A stretch of 64,000 nucleotides of DNA from Trichobilharzia szidati (lineage: Eukaryota > Platyhelminthes > Trematoda > Strigeidida > Schistosomatidae): positions 101,500,020 through 101,564,019 of the forward strand of contig OX235272.1 in the NCBI GenBank assembly GCA_944472155.2, written 5' to 3'. The first letter of the stretch is position 1. Each line of letters opens with the position of its first letter. Shown here piece by piece: positions 1 through 12,165 of the stretch. A model generated the notes under the pieces. It was not told where the DNA came from and did no database searches. It worked only from the letters and a program-made list of their open reading frames with translations. The position numbers were made by a program, and so were the translations under genes.

Positions 1-1300
1 GGAGCATTGTTAAAAATATTTAAATATAAAGATATACACAAATAGCAAAAAGTGCAGTGACAAAAATGTTAATAATGCCAATATAAAGGGCTAAAATAGC
101 AAAATAAATGTTCACCAATTATTGTGACGGACCTTAGACTTAGCTACCTTAATATCCCAAATTTGAATAGCAATAAAAAATACCAAATCCGTAAAGTTAC
201 TCGAATACATTAAAATTTGTTACTTGCGGTTATTACAAGGTCCAAATCCACAATTAACTTAGTAGACTCCAGAAGTATTGTGCGAGGACTGCTCCAATAT
301 CTATATTTCCAGAGGTCGGCCAAGGTAACTTGGGCAGAAAACACGGCGTTCCTGTGAAATTTTGAAATAGAAGGTAGGTAATTAGAATTGGTCGATGGCA
401 GTTGAGGTTGTAGTGGATCTAGCGACAAAGTATGTTGATACGTACGATTAAAACGGACAGAACAATACTAACATGTATGTATATATAAGGTATTCAGTTC
501 ACCTAAGTTAGTATGCACATAAAACTGGAGTTATTTGAAAAAACTATAATAGTCACAAAATACTCAAAATAGAAACGTACAAAATAATGGGGATGAAATT
601 GTCCTTTTCTTTATTATGCTAATCCTCAACTACACCTTAGAGATGCCGACCGTCGGAGAGCTCCTGCGTAGAGAAAAGCAGATTGGAGCAAAATATATTA
701 ATGTGGATGTGTCGATCAGTGCGAGACAGAGTTGGTGGGCTGATGTGGTCAACGAAGAGCTGAAGAGAAGATGATGCAGTAGAACAACACAAACAATAAT
801 ACAGGTCAAGCACGCGTGCAGGGTAGAGCGAAGAAGCAGAACACGACTTGAGGAAAAGCACTTTATAATTGACACTAGATTACACCAGCAGAAGTCCACA
901 AAATAGATACATGTATATACAAAGAGCTAGGCTTTTACAGCTCAGCGTCCATCGGCTTTTGAACTGACGTTTCCTCTCAAATTTGAACCACTACAATGAA
1001 CAGATTCGTCCGTTGCGCGTTGTGTTCTTTTCAATCTCACATAACAACTACGATTTTAATTGGATTCCTTATTTTTCGGTGAACGTATAATTTAGATTGC
1101 TTTACGGCCGCCACAAAATGGTGGGGAAGACGGAGAGGTGTAGGCAGAACCATACGCTCCTCCAGACAACCACGTTAAGTTCAAAGTACAGAGGGATTCT
1201 GGTTAAAACAAGGTAATGTACAATATGTTCATTTCTCACATAGTAGTAAAAGTTGGATAAGGTTATTTTTGAGGACTCTCAAATCTCACCTGTTCTTATA
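1..1300. other. Uncharacterised AT-rich left flank
   Basis: No gene, RNA or family that I can name. Open frames here, such as the antisense ones at 210-428 and 630-899, are short and have no recognisable motifs. The stretch near 960-1130 could be LINE 5' UTR belonging to the ORF1 remnant that follows, but nothing proves this. Confidence 0.3.
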
Positions 1301-2030
1301 CTATGCCTACATTGTTACAGTCTAGCACTGAAACGGCACACGCAAAACAAAGTGGACATGATACCAAACCTATATCTGTTGAAAGCCAGTGTGTGACACA
1401 AAAAACAAGGAAATAAACTCTCAAGACTTCATAAGTCCTTGAAAGCATCATCTATAAATGGAGAAGAATGCCGGGCCTGTAGTGTTGTTTCTGAAACTTA
1501 CTCGGAATTTGAATGCAACTTTTGCAAAAGATGGGTGCATTGCCGTTGTGGCTAAGGGGTGCAAAACCATATTATGATTTTATACGAAATACCCCATGCC
1601 CGTGATTCTGGTACTGTTGCCTACTTTTCCGTCTAGACACAATCTCATCCAGCGCTCCACCTGATAGCACCTCATCACCGAAACTTAGTAATAACCGTAA
1701 GAAGGATACTCCTGCCAGACGTTTGGAAATGTTAATCTCAATAAATTGAAAACTTCCAAGGTTACACGTGGAATAGCAGGGGAAGATGGAATTGCCAAAG
1801 CACCCCTGGCATCCACTAACAATCATAACAAAGACTAGACAGACCCTGATGAAACCTAAAATGACCGACTCCACAAAGAAGGACAAGCAGCCAAAGACCA
1901 AACCTAAGTCTGAGGTAAGTCTGTCGAATTCTCTTATCCTGTGTAATGTACCAGTTGGCAATGATAGTTTGCTTGAACAAAGGGCTCTGTTTGATCACGA
2001 AATGTGGTCAAATTTATGTAATTAATTATG
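1301..2030 (+). pseudogene. Degraded LINE ORF1 remnant with PHD-like zinc motif
   Basis: Bases 1456-1555 read EECRACSVVSETY...ECNFCKRWVHCRC, a C-x2-C-x11-C-x2-C-x4-H-x2-C arrangement like the first half of a PHD finger, directly followed by a stop. A later frame (1786-2025) has a Lys-rich stretch and then LSNSLILCNVPVGNDSLLEQ, similar in style to the RNA-binding part of LINE ORF1 proteins. Several stops and frameshifts lie between. I infer an old CR1-like ORF1; a host zinc-finger pseudogene is the alternative. Confidence 0.4.
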
Positions 2031-2629
2031 GCTGGACACCCTTTCAGTAAAATTTTGCAGGCAGCAGAGGTGTGTTCAGCCACCTCAAGGTGAGTCATAT
2101 CTAATAGGTATTTCAATTGCCGCTGATGAAGAAGCTGAAAGGGTGGGAAATAATAGGCTGTAGTGACCCATTTTATCATTCATCGTCTTAGTAAACTTTC
2201 ACTACGTAATTGGACTTTGATTTATTTATCACTCTAAATATTGCGTGGTAACAATTGATACATTGTAGTCGCTTGATCCTTGAATTTTGACTACTGCAGG
2301 AATACACGTTCGTACTCCTTCTCAAGTGCCTTTTGACTTGCGTTGTGGATGTTGAGTAATCACAACGTTAGGACACAATAATAAAAGCGAAGAAGTTCTA
2401 AGATATACGTGTACGCTAGTTTGGTCAAGTAGAGCAGTACAGCAAGGCCATGGGCTAACATGCACTGGTACTAATGCCTTCCTTCTCCAGGGCCATACTC
2501 GGGGTTGCATGGGTGTAAACTGGCACTGCTTGTGAAAAACACATCCATAACGTACAGCAATGGAGATGGCTATCAGCTCGGAAGGTCCGCGGTGATTGTG
2601 GCGCAATCTAGAATTTCCAGCTGCATCTA
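2031..2629. other. Unassigned spacer left of the tandem array
   Basis: I recognise no gene or repeat family. It ends at the point (about 2629/2630, within TGCATCTA) where sequence becomes identical to the inside of the LINE reverse transcriptase found at 8806 and 14982. Confidence 0.3.
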
Positions 2630-3420
2630 ATGCATCTAGGTCAGGGATCTTATACATCGGACTCCCTGGGAAACACAGAACTACCAGATGTTAAGGGACG
2701 AAAGAACTTAGGAATTATTGTAAGCTATGACTTAAAAACAAAGGCAAATTGTAATGGAGCCGCAGCTAAGGCTTTCTGAATGCTATGGGCACCTCAAAGG
2801 GCTTTCAAGAGATTGGGTGAGAGTATGTTCAAAATATTCTATGCAACATATGTCAAACCTCATCTAGAGTACAACATACAAGCGGCGAGTCCATGCTTCA
2901 AAAAGGAGGCACATATCCTGGAAAGAGTACAAAGACTAGGAACCAAATTAGTTAGTGGTATCTCACACCTTCCTTATGATAAGAGGATGGAACACATAAA
3001 TCTCTTCCCATTATCATACCGAAGGAAGAGAGGCAACTTAATTTTGGCATACCGTATGTTAAAGGGTGATCTAGGGATTTACCTTTCAAACCTTTTCTCT
3101 CCCTCTAGGGTACATTTACGGGGTCACCAGAAGATGGTGCTCAAACCGAGGTTGAATAAAATACGGTTGGAGTTTAGATTCTCTCACAGAGTGGTCAATG
3201 ACTGGAACTTCTTACCTGACCCAGTAGTAACAGCTCCATCGGTGAACGCTTTCAAAGAGAAACTGGATCCCTGCAGAGATATATATCGCGAGGACTAACA
3301 TAGGCAACAAGAGCCTTCTGTCCTTATAATCTGAATCTGGTTTTGAAAGTTTTTACCACTAGGTCAGTTCATTCACTCACTTCATTGTAAAAACGATATT
3401 GGATATTGGATATCAAGTGT
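2630..3420 (+). mobile_element. CR1-like LINE, 3' end only (unit A)
   Basis: The open segment 2780-3298 encodes the C-terminal RT region (YATYVKPHLEYNIQAASPCF, ILERVQRLGTKLV, FSHRVVNDWNFLPDPVVTAP), ending just before a GATATTGGATATTGG tail typical of CR1-clade 3' ends. It starts abruptly at 2630 inside the RT, at the array edge, so it looks 5' truncated relative to the copies in the next units. Confidence 0.85.
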
Positions 3421-3623
3421 GCAATGTGGCGGACCTAATTGTAGACTAAGTTGTTGATTGTATATCCTGCTCGAATGCAAAATAATGTGGAAAATTTCTG
3501 AATCTAGTTCAGTTTGCAAGGAGATTCTGTAAGTCCTGCTTCCAGTTGTTATAATACTCTGGTGGATTATAAGGTTGCACCCGCTGGAATTAAAACCACT
3601 GACCTGTTGTTAACATTTTTCTC

Positions 3624-4150
3624 ATGTCGGATGCTGATACCGCGTCGTTGCTCAAGTTGACTGAAAATGTACTTCAGGATTATCGAAGCCTTATTTCAGA
3701 GACAAAGAGGCGATTTGTCCCCATTAAAGAAGTAACTGATATACATACAGTCAATATTTTAGGCTGCGGAGTTGCAAATTCCAAAACTAAGAGCGATCGT
3801 AAATAGTGATTCTGATCTCCGAGAAAGTGAGTGTCTTAATTGTCTATCGCTGCATACTTTAGGTCTCAAAGCATCATGCGGCTCTCTGATATCACCCTTC
3901 TTAAGTGGTTGTCTTTCAAAAAATCAGAAAGTAATAGTACTGTGTATGACAGCTCTGCAGCGTTTCATAAACCAAAAGTGTTTGTCAGAGGTAAATCTAT
4001 TTTTTATTATATGTCTAGGATGCTGCTCAATCCATCATTGATACGCTCTGGCAACTGACAGAGTCAAATCTGGAAGAACTGCGTCTATTGCAAACCACGA
4101 TACTACTCCTCACAAGCTCACCCTTGGTTCGAGATTCCCTACTTGCCAAG
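3624..4150 (+). CDS. Duplicate of MON2 exons 1-4 (copy A)
   Basis: Exons 3624-3731, 3763-3826, 3863-3990 and 4019-4150 show no difference by eye from the exon 1-4 set at 15976-16502, including the 31-, 36- and 28-nt introns. The ATG, frame and splice sites are intact, so nothing marks it as dead. It is 12,352 bp upstream of the contiguous set. It could act as an alternative 5' end splicing into downstream copies or exon 5, or it could be a non-productive duplicate. Confidence 0.85.
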
Positions 4151-4402
4151 GTAATTTTAAAGCTGCCTATTTTTCGGCCTAATGAGTTTTACCAAACGTT
4201 CTTCCAAAAGCACCATCCTGCATGGTTGATTTTTGAAGATTATGAGGGGTAACTAAGGTTTTTAAATGTAGTTATTTAACGGTCAGCCTTAATTGTAGGT
4301 AAGATTTTATCTCGACTATTGACACCGTGTTGTGGTCGAAGGGCTTTCAGTTAATAATACTGTATAACGCTGTGTGATTTGTCAAAATGAAATCTTATGG
4401 AT

Positions 4403-4624
4403 CATTCTGCAAAATAGTCTGTCTGTGTAACACATGAAGAGATATAGAAATATTGTCTTCGCATTAACAAAAAACTCAGACATCAGATGAATGTAATACA
4501 AATATCTGGGAAAAATAAAGCTTGAAAACAATTCTCCTATATAACTTTGTTGTGAACAGCATCCTTGAGTTAAAGTTTATTGATGTATTATTTTGAGTAT
4601 TATTTTGGTACACTCCATGAAGTA
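4403..4624. other. Unassigned segment after the exon 1-4 duplicate (unit A)
   Basis: AT-rich sequence beginning exactly where units A and B diverge from unit C. No coding content or named repeat seen. The same sequence recurs at 10579-10800. Confidence 0.3.
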
Positions 4625-5445
4625 CATCATGGTTTCACGAGAGGTGGATCCTGTATAGCAAGACTACTATCACCTTGAGACGATTGGACACCATGCTGCG
4701 ATATGAATATTCCAGTCCGTGTGATCCTCCTGGACTTTGAGAACGCATTTGACACGGTTCCCCAAGACCTTCTCCTATACAAAAGAAGTCAGGCAGGCAT
4801 AAGCTGGCCGGTCTTGCCATAGTTGGAGGACTGCCTTCATGAAAGGAAATTCTGCACTAAAGTCAGTCGAGTCCGATCATCCTGACACAGCTCGTCATCA
4901 AGAGTGTCGCCGGAACCATTGATGTTTTTGATTTTTATCAATGATCAACCATGCCGTCTAAGCCGCCCGACTCTTCTTTACGCCAATGACGTGAAGATCT
5001 GGAGAGCAATCAATTGCTCGAAATACGCGGATAGACTACAGGTAGACATAGAACTTCTGAAAGACTGGGTGGTGGCCAGTGGTCTGACTTTCAACCTGAA
5101 GAAGGGAGAAGTAGTGAAATTACGTACCTGTAGGCTGCAGAATGTAAGTTGCACCCTGTGCAACGAAAGCTTTTCCTGCACAACGTCGGAGCGTGACTTA
5201 GGTCTGGTTCTAACGGGAAAAATAGACACAAGTGTCAATTACACGGGGGGTGTAGCGAGGGCATATGCGGTCATACACCTCACACACAGACAGTTGGGTG
5301 CACTCTCTTCCGAGCTCTGTCTGAGGCTGTACAAAACAAACGTCAGACCAGACCATGAAGTGCGCAATATCACTACGCCCTCACTACTTAGAAGAGACGG
5401 GAACCTTTTGGATAGAGTCCAAAGACGGGCAACAAATGACTTAAC
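4625..5445 (+). pseudogene. Older CR1/jockey-like reverse transcriptase fragment (unit A)
   Basis: Read across stops, it gives GFTRGGSC, ILLDFENAFDTVPQDLLL (RT motif with the first catalytic Asp), SPEPLMFLIFINDQP and LLYANDVKIW (the YADD box mutated to YAND), then a C-terminal part ending VQRRATNDL. The open part is 4904-5542. It is in the same orientation as, but distinct from, the LINE that follows. Its copy in unit B lies at 10801-11621. Confidence 0.7.
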
Positions 5446-5990
5446 GCGGTACGTTCAACGTTTTCGTTACATTTTTAGCTTGATCGCTATATATTTCTAT
5501 TTTTGCTGTGAGACTCGCACAAGTGTTTTTGCAGATCCATAATTGTAACCAATAACTCTATCAATAATTAGTCATGGTTAATCATACGAGAATCCACGAA
5601 CTCAGTCACCTGTTAACCTGATAACTGATCGCACATGTATGCTCGCAACAACGAGCAACACTACTCCCACAACATATGAAAGTGAGATGCACAGCTTGCC
5701 AGTACGCCGCAAGCGTAGAACTGTCGTTTCACTACCATCTACTGTGGCCGGAAGTGACAATAAAAATATACTGACAACTAGTAGTAGCGGGCGTTGAAAT
5801 GGCATATCCCCTGTTTGAAGTGGCGCCTCCACCTTTACCTTGAGGACATTTGCGCGGTCTAGTTGATTTCAGTATGGCTGATTTGTTTCGTTTGATCTAG
5901 GTAGCTACATTTGACGTGATTCTGGTTTTTATTTGGCTTGAACTGTGTTGATTTTGTTAAGAATAGTCGTCAAAAGCTGTCTCTAAGCCT
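5446..5990. other. Unassigned segment before the LINE ORF1 (unit A)
   Basis: No gene that I can support. The right part, from about 5850, may be 5' UTR of the LINE beginning near 6143. The same sequence is at 11622-12166 in unit B. Confidence 0.3.
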
Positions 5991-6142
5991 GAAGGCATTT
6001 ATCGTGCAGGAGGATACTTGGGAATATTTCATGAACGCACGGCTTCCAGCTGCGGCGGGAGTAAAGTGGAACCAACTGATTCCATCTCGCTAGTGCCGAA
6101 CAATAGGAAGCTCAAGAATTATAGGAAAGAAAAAAAAGTACT

Positions 6143-6985
6143 GTGCTTAGTGATAAGGTCCCAAAGGCCGTAAACACTGATAAGATTGTTAAACCTTCGG
6201 ACTCAAATTACAGTATAGTAATTTGGAACTTGGAGGAATTGAAAAAGGTAGATTTAGCTGCTCGACATGCTGATGATCTCGAGGTAGTTAGTTCGATCAT
6301 CCGTGAAATACTTTCAGAAAAAACACATGGAGTTCACATAAGGAAAGTCATCAGAACCGATAAACGAATCGTCGATGCAACGGAAAGTTCCCCACGACTG
6401 CTGAAGACAGTACTGGGAAACGAGATGGAGAAAAGTATTATTCTCAACAAAGCATTCAAGATCAAGAATAAAAATATGAGAATTAGGTCAAAGTGGTCTC
6501 TGGAAGATAGAATTAGGAGAAGAGAAGCAGTGACCCGATTAGATAAAGGTGAAAAAGACCTCAAACTGTTGGGTTTTCGGGTAGTGAGGTCTCGGAAACC
6601 TATGTTGCCCAGACCTCTGTTCATAAGTCGAATGACACACATAGGTAATAATAATAATATTAATTTTATTTCTGGAACAGAAACCAGCCATAAAATTATT
6701 ATTATTATTACTTATATGTGTCATTCGACTTATGAACAGAGGTCTGGGCAACATAGGTTTCCGAGACCTCTCGCAGTATGCTACACGAACGCTCGTAGTC
6801 TCAGGAATAAGCTTCTCGAACTAGGAGTGTTGACTGAGAAACTACAGCCGGATGTGATTGCTATCACTGAAACATGGTTGTTAGTGGGTATAGACTTAAC
6901 TCCACTCATACCTGGGTGCATCTGCATTAGAGTAGACAGAGTAAGTAGTCGCAAAGGTGGAAGTTGCTCTATACATCCGAGATGA
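6143..6985 (+). pseudogene. LINE ORF1 fused through a hairpin to the start of the endonuclease
   Basis: The first half (SNYSIVIWNLEELKKVDLAA, LLKTVLGNEMEKSIILNKAF, SKWSLEDRIRRREAV) resembles RNA-binding LINE ORF1 proteins. The last 80 residues (CYTNARSLRNKLLEL, PDVIAITETWL) are the start of an APE endonuclease. The two are linked in frame by an inverted repeat at 6586-6770 that codes for low-complexity residues. A frameshift near 6957 moves the endonuclease into another frame. The likely original state is two separate ORFs. Confidence 0.65.
6586..6770. repeat. Inverted repeat inside LINE (unit A)
   Basis: Left arm 6586-6669 and right arm 6690-6770 are reverse complements, starting GAGGTCTCGGAAACC and ending with GGTTTCCGAGACCTC. 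The arms run outward-in through an ATT-rich stretch to a short loop, and pairing is nearly perfect over more than 55 bp. The same hairpin is at 12762-12946. It looks like a partial inverted duplication or a small fold-back insertion between ORF1 and the endonuclease. Confidence 0.85.
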
Positions 6986-7718
6986 CATAGGAATTAGGTC
7001 GACGTTGTCGGAAGCTCATGACAGCGGTACATATGAAGCCACAGGTTGTGTCATTAACTTGAACAAAGGCACTGTAACGATTGGGGCTATTTATAGAACT
7101 CCTATCAGCCAAGCTGACGATTTCGTTCTAAATCACCTCAGGACTTGGAGTAGAAAGAGTAGGTGTCTAATAGTAGGTGACTTTAACGCCCCGCATATTA
7201 ATTGGGAGGAATTAACGTCAGATACTTCTTACAATTCTTTTAACAGGGAACTCATACTGGCAGTAGTTGAATGCGCACTTGTGCAGCATATAGGTGCACC
7301 AACACGATACCATCCTGAACATGATCCGTCCACTCTAGACTTGGTGCTAACACACCAGAAGGAGGATGTCGGTGACATTAGGCGCCGGGCGCCGCTAGGC
7401 AGTAGTGACCACATGGTTATCACCTTTATGTTTAGGATTCAGGCCGTCATGCATAGGTTAACAGCTGCTCGCCAAAACATTTGGAAAGCGAATATATCTG
7501 CAATCCGAAATGCAGCAACCCTTGCTGACTGGTCTGTTAATACATACCAGACTTTCGAGGAGGCTTGGATGGGATTTAGGAACACACTAGAGTGCGTCAC
7601 TGCACCCTTTGTACCTTGGTCTACGTCTCGAAAACTATCTCATAAACCAGCTTGGATTAGCAATGAAATAGGAGGTTACCAAGAAAACGAAAGAACTTAT
7701 GGGACCGGTTTGCTGTGA
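6957..7718 (+). pseudogene. LINE APE-type endonuclease domain
   Basis: It contains the family motifs VGDFNAPHINW and APLGSSDHMVITF, plus a DLVLTH-type segment, in the spacing expected of apurinic-like endonucleases that nick target DNA. The N-terminal catalytic part (ITETW) lies in the preceding frame, so the domain is split by a frameshift. It ends at a stop before the RT. Confidence 0.75.
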
Positions 7719-8041
7719 CTGGGAGGGATGAGTTTTGGATGGAATACCGCAAAGTTCGAAACATTTGTAAGTATGAGATTGACAAAAGTCGTATATAGTA
7801 TGAGAGACAGTTTGCGCTGGATTGTGTGCATTATCCAAAAAGACTGTACTCGTATATCAAACGCAGGACTAAAGCTGGCAGTGGTATACCGTCCCTCATT
7901 AGCAACACAGGAGAGGCTGCCAAGTCAGGCGAAACAAAAGCTGAGAAGCTCTCCGAATACTTTTGCGATGTTTTCTCGCCTGGTCGTACCATCCCAGGAG
8001 TGTAGCAAGCTAACTGATGTAGCCCCTAAAATGCCACAACT

Positions 8042-8747
8042 GTGGTAGATGATGCAGTGGTTCTGAAACTACTGTCTAAGTTGAGGCCCGGTAAATCACC
8101 TGGACCAGACGGACTTCACCCTAGATTGCTAATCTCCTTGACCCAAGCTAGGCTACCCAGGGACTGGGAAGATGTTTTTATAAGCCCCATCTTCAAAGAT
8201 GGGAACAGGCAGTTAGTATCTAACTACCGGCCTGTAAGTCTGACCTGCATTATAGCAAAGGTGTTAGAAAAACTCATAAGGGACCAGCTCTTAGCTCATA
8301 CGGAAAAACATGGCTTACTGGCAGTGGAACAGCATGGATTCCGACCAGGACGATCCTGCTTGACAAACTTACTGTTAGCTAGGAGATTGGGTCGAGGCCA
8401 GAGATAAAAACCATCTACTGGACGTTGTATTTATCGATCTTGGTAAAGCACTCGATAAGGTATCCCGCTACCTTCTCCTTAGTAAACCTAAACGTTTTCG
8501 ATTAGACCAACGCTGATGTGAGTGGTTTGGTGACTACCTGATGGATAGTAGGCAGAAGGTAAGGGTTAATGGTGGACTGTCAGGGTGGAAAGCAGTACTC
8601 AGTGGAGTACCTCAGGGAACTGTGCTTGGTCCTCTGCTATTCCTATTATACCTAAATGAACTGCCGAAAATTCTTACCCCATATTCCTTATTATTTACGG
8701 ACGATATTAAGTTATGGATGGTTGGTACTACAAAACGATCTAGATAA
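8042..8747 (+). pseudogene. LINE reverse transcriptase core, frameshifted
   Basis: Segment 8042-8407 has PGKSPGPDGLHPRLL, NYRPVSLTCIIAKVLEKLI and EQHGFRPGRSC. In another frame it continues VVFIDLGKALDKV, and after a stop near 8514 comes GVPQGTVLGPLLFLLYLNEL with LFTDDIKLW, the FADD box with Ala changed to Thr. All RT motifs can be placed but not in one frame. Confidence 0.8.
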
Positions 8748-8955
8748 ATTAGCTGAATAGGGTAACCTCTGGAGTCTGGAAATTAATCCCAAGAAAAGTG
8801 GGGCAATGCATCTAGGTCAGAGATCTTATACGTCGGACTCCCTGGGAAACACAGAACTACCAGATGTTAAGGGACGAAAGAACTTAGGAATTATTGTAAG
8901 CTATGACTTAAAAACAAAGGCAAATTGTAATGGAGCCGCAGCTAAGGCTTTCTGA

Positions 8956-9474
8956 ATGCTATGGGCACCTCAAAGGGCTTTCAAGAGATTGGGTGAGAGT
9001 ATGTTCAAAATATTCTATGCAACATATGTCAAACCTCATCTAGAGTACAACATACAAGCGGCGAGTCCATGCTTCAAAAAGGAGGCACATATCCTGGAAA
9101 GAGTACAAAGACTAGGAACCAAATTAGTTAGTGGTATCTCACACCTTCCTTATGATAAGAGGATGGAACACATAAATCTCTTCCCATTATCATACCGAAG
9201 GAAGAGAGGCAACTTAATTTTGGCATACCGTATGTTAAAGGGTGATCTAGGGATTTACCTTTCAAACCTTTTCTCTCCCTCTAGGGTACATTTACGGGGT
9301 CACCAGAAGATGGTGCTCAAACCGAGGTTGAATAAAATACGGTTGGAGTTTAGATTCTCTCACAGAGTGGTCAATGACTGGAACTTCTTACCTGACCCAG
9401 TAGTAACAGCTCCATCGGTGAACGCTTTCAAAGAGAAACTGGATCCCTGCAGAGATATATATCGCGAGGACTAA
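8956..9474 (+). pseudogene. LINE RT C-terminal (thumb) region, unit B
   Basis: 172 open codons identical to those at 2780-3298 and 15132-15650. It contains FYATYVKPHLEY and the LERVQRLGTKL motif, which precedes the end of CR1/jockey RTs, and stops about 110 bp before the LINE tail. This is the part of the LINE shared by all three units. Confidence 0.8.
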
Positions 9475-9799
9475 CATAGGCAACAAGAGCCTTCTGTCCT
9501 TATAATCTGAATCTGGTTTTGAAAGTTTTTACCACTAGGTCAGTTCATTCACTCACTTCATTGTAAAAACGATATTGGATATTGGATATCAAGTGTGCAA
9601 TGTGGCGGACCTAATTGTAGACTAAGTTGTTGATTGTATATCCTGCTCGAATGCAAAATAATGTGGAAAATTTCTGAATCTAGTTCAGTTTGCAAGGAGA
9701 TTCTGTAAGTCCTGCTTCCAGTTGTTATAATACTCTGGTGGATTATAAGGTTGCACCCGCTGGAATTAAAACCACTGACCTGTTGTTAACATTTTTCTC

Positions 9800-10326
9800 A
9801 TGTCGGATGCTGATACCGCGTCGTTGCTCAAGTTGACTGAAAATGTACTTCAGGATTATCGAAGCCTTATTTCAGAGACAAAGAGGCGATTTGTCCCCAT
9901 TAAAGAAGTAACTGATATACATACAGTCAATATTTTAGGCTGCGGAGTTGCAAATTCCAAAACTAAGAGCGATCGTAAATAGTGATTCTGATCTCCGAGA
10001 AAGTGAGTGTCTTAATTGTCTATCGCTGCATACTTTAGGTCTCAAAGCATCATGCGGCTCTCTGATATCACCCTTCTTAAGTGGTTGTCTTTCAAAAAAT
10101 CAGAAAGTAATAGTACTGTGTATGACAGCTCTGCAGCGTTTCATAAACCAAAAGTGTTTGTCAGAGGTAAATCTATTTTTTATTATATGTCTAGGATGCT
10201 GCTCAATCCATCATTGATACGCTCTGGCAACTGACAGAGTCAAATCTGGAAGAACTGCGTCTATTGCAAACCACGATACTACTCCTCACAAGCTCACCCT
10301 TGGTTCGAGATTCCCTACTTGCCAAG
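9800..10326 (+). CDS. Duplicate of MON2 exons 1-4 (copy B)
   Basis: Exons 9800-9907, 9939-10002, 10039-10166 and 10195-10326 repeat those of copies A and C at a 6,176-bp offset, with open frame and intact splice sites. It sits between two copies of the CR1-like LINE. Exon 4 ends in phase 0 and exon 2 starts in phase 0, so splicing between neighbouring copies would keep the frame. Confidence 0.85.
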
Positions 10327-10800
10327 GTAATTTTAAAGCTGCCTATTTTTCGGCCTAATGAGTTTTACCAAACGTTCTTCCAAAAGCACCATCCTGCATG
10401 GTTGATTTTTGAAGATTATGAGGGGTAACTAAGGTTTTTAAATGTAGTTATTTAACGGTCAGCCTTAATTGTAGGTAAGATTTTATCTCGACTATTGACA
10501 CCGTGTTGTGGTCGAAGGGCTATCAGTTAATAATACTGTATAACGCTGTGTGATTTGTCAAAATGAAATCTTATGGATCATTCTGCAAAATAGTCTGTCT
10601 GTGTAACACATGAAGAGATATAGAAATATTGTCTTCGCATTAACAAAAAACTCAGACATCAGATGAATGTAATACAAATATCTGGGAAAAATAAAGCTTG
10701 AAAACAATTCTCCTATATAACTTTGTTGTGAACAGCATCCTTGAGTTAAAGTTTATTGATGTATTATTTTGAGTATTATTTTGGTACACTCCATGAAGTA

Positions 10801-11621
10801 CATCATGGTTTCACGAGAGGTGGATCCTGTATAGCAAGACTACTATCACCTTGAGACGATTGGACACCATGCTGCGATATGAATATTCCAGTCCGTGTTA
10901 TCCTCCTGGACTTTGAGAACGCATTTGACACGGTTCCCCAAGACCTTCTCCTATACAGAAGAAGTCAGGCAGGCATAAGCTGGCCGGTCTTGCCATAGTT
11001 GGAGGACTGCCTTCATGAAAGGAAATTCTGCACTAAAGTCAGTCGAGTCCGATCATCCTGACACAGCTCGTCATCAAGAGTGTCGCCGGAACCATTGATG
11101 TTTTTGATTTTTATCAATGATCAACCATGCCGTCTAAGCCGCCCGACTCTTCCTTACGCCAATGACGTGAAGATCTGGAGAGCAATCAATTGCTCGAAAT
11201 ACGCGGATAGACTACAGGTAGACATAGAACTTCTGAAAGACTGGGTGGTGGCCAGTGGTCTGACTTTCAACCTGAAGAAGGGAGAAGTAGTGAAATTACG
11301 TACCTGTAGGCTGTAGAATGTAAGTTGCACCCTGTGCAACGAAAGCTTTTCCTGCACAACGTCGGAGCGTGACTTAGGTCTGGTTCTAACGGGAAAAATA
11401 GACACAAGTGTCAATTACACGGGGGGTGTAGCGAGGGCATATGCGGTCATACACCTCACACACAGACAGTTGGGTGCACTCTCTTCCGAGCTCTGTCTGA
11501 GGCTGTACAAAACAAACGTCAGACCAGACTATGAAGTGCGCAATATCACTACGCCCTCACTACTTAGAAGAGACGGGAACCTTTTGGATAGAGTCCAAAG
11601 ACGGGCAACAAATGACTTAAC
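10801..11621 (+). pseudogene. Older CR1/jockey-like RT fragment (unit B copy)
   Basis: Same fragment as at 4625-5445. One base change (C to T at 11315) turns a glutamine codon into a stop, so the frame that is open across 4904-5542 in unit A is broken after 11316 here. This shows independent decay after duplication. Confidence 0.7.
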
Positions 11622-12165
11622 GCGGTACGTTCAACGTTTTCGTTACATTTTTAGCTTGATCGCTATATATTTCTATTTTTGCTGTGAGACTCGCACAAGT
11701 GTTTTTGCAGATCCATAATTGTAACCAATAACTCTATCAATAATTAGTCATGGTTAATCATACGAGAATCCACGAACTCAGTCACCTGTTAACCTGATAA
11801 CTGATCGCACATGTATGCTCGCAACAACGAGCAACACTACTCCCACAACATATGAAAGTGAGATGCACAGCTTGCCAGTACGCCGCAAGCGTAGAACTGT
11901 CGTTTCACTACCATCTACTGTGGCCGGAAGTGACAATAAAAATATACTGACAACTAGTAGTAGCGGGCGTTGAAATGGCATATCCCCTGTTTGAAGTGGC
12001 GCCTCCACCTTTACCTTGAGGACATTTGCGCGGTCTAGTTGATTTCAGTATGGCTGATTTGTTTCGTTTGATCTAGGTAGCTACATTTGACGTGATTCTG
12101 GTTTTTATTTGGCTTGAACTGTGTTGATTTTGTTAAGAATAGTCGTCAAAAGCTGTCTCTAAGCC

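Larger units (their letters stand above)
5990..9600 (+). mobile_element. CR1-like non-LTR retrotransposon, nearly full length, inactive
   Basis: In order: an ORF1-like segment, an APE endonuclease, a reverse transcriptase, and a 3' end with repeated GATATTGG. It spans the unit A/B boundary at 8805/8806. Frameshifts and stops separate the domains, so it cannot encode working protein. A second, almost identical copy lies at 12166-15776. Confidence 0.85.

Noticed and set aside
1572..1961. 129-codon open frame on the minus strand
   Set aside because: It is antisense to the LINE ORF1 remnant, with no recognisable domain or splice context.
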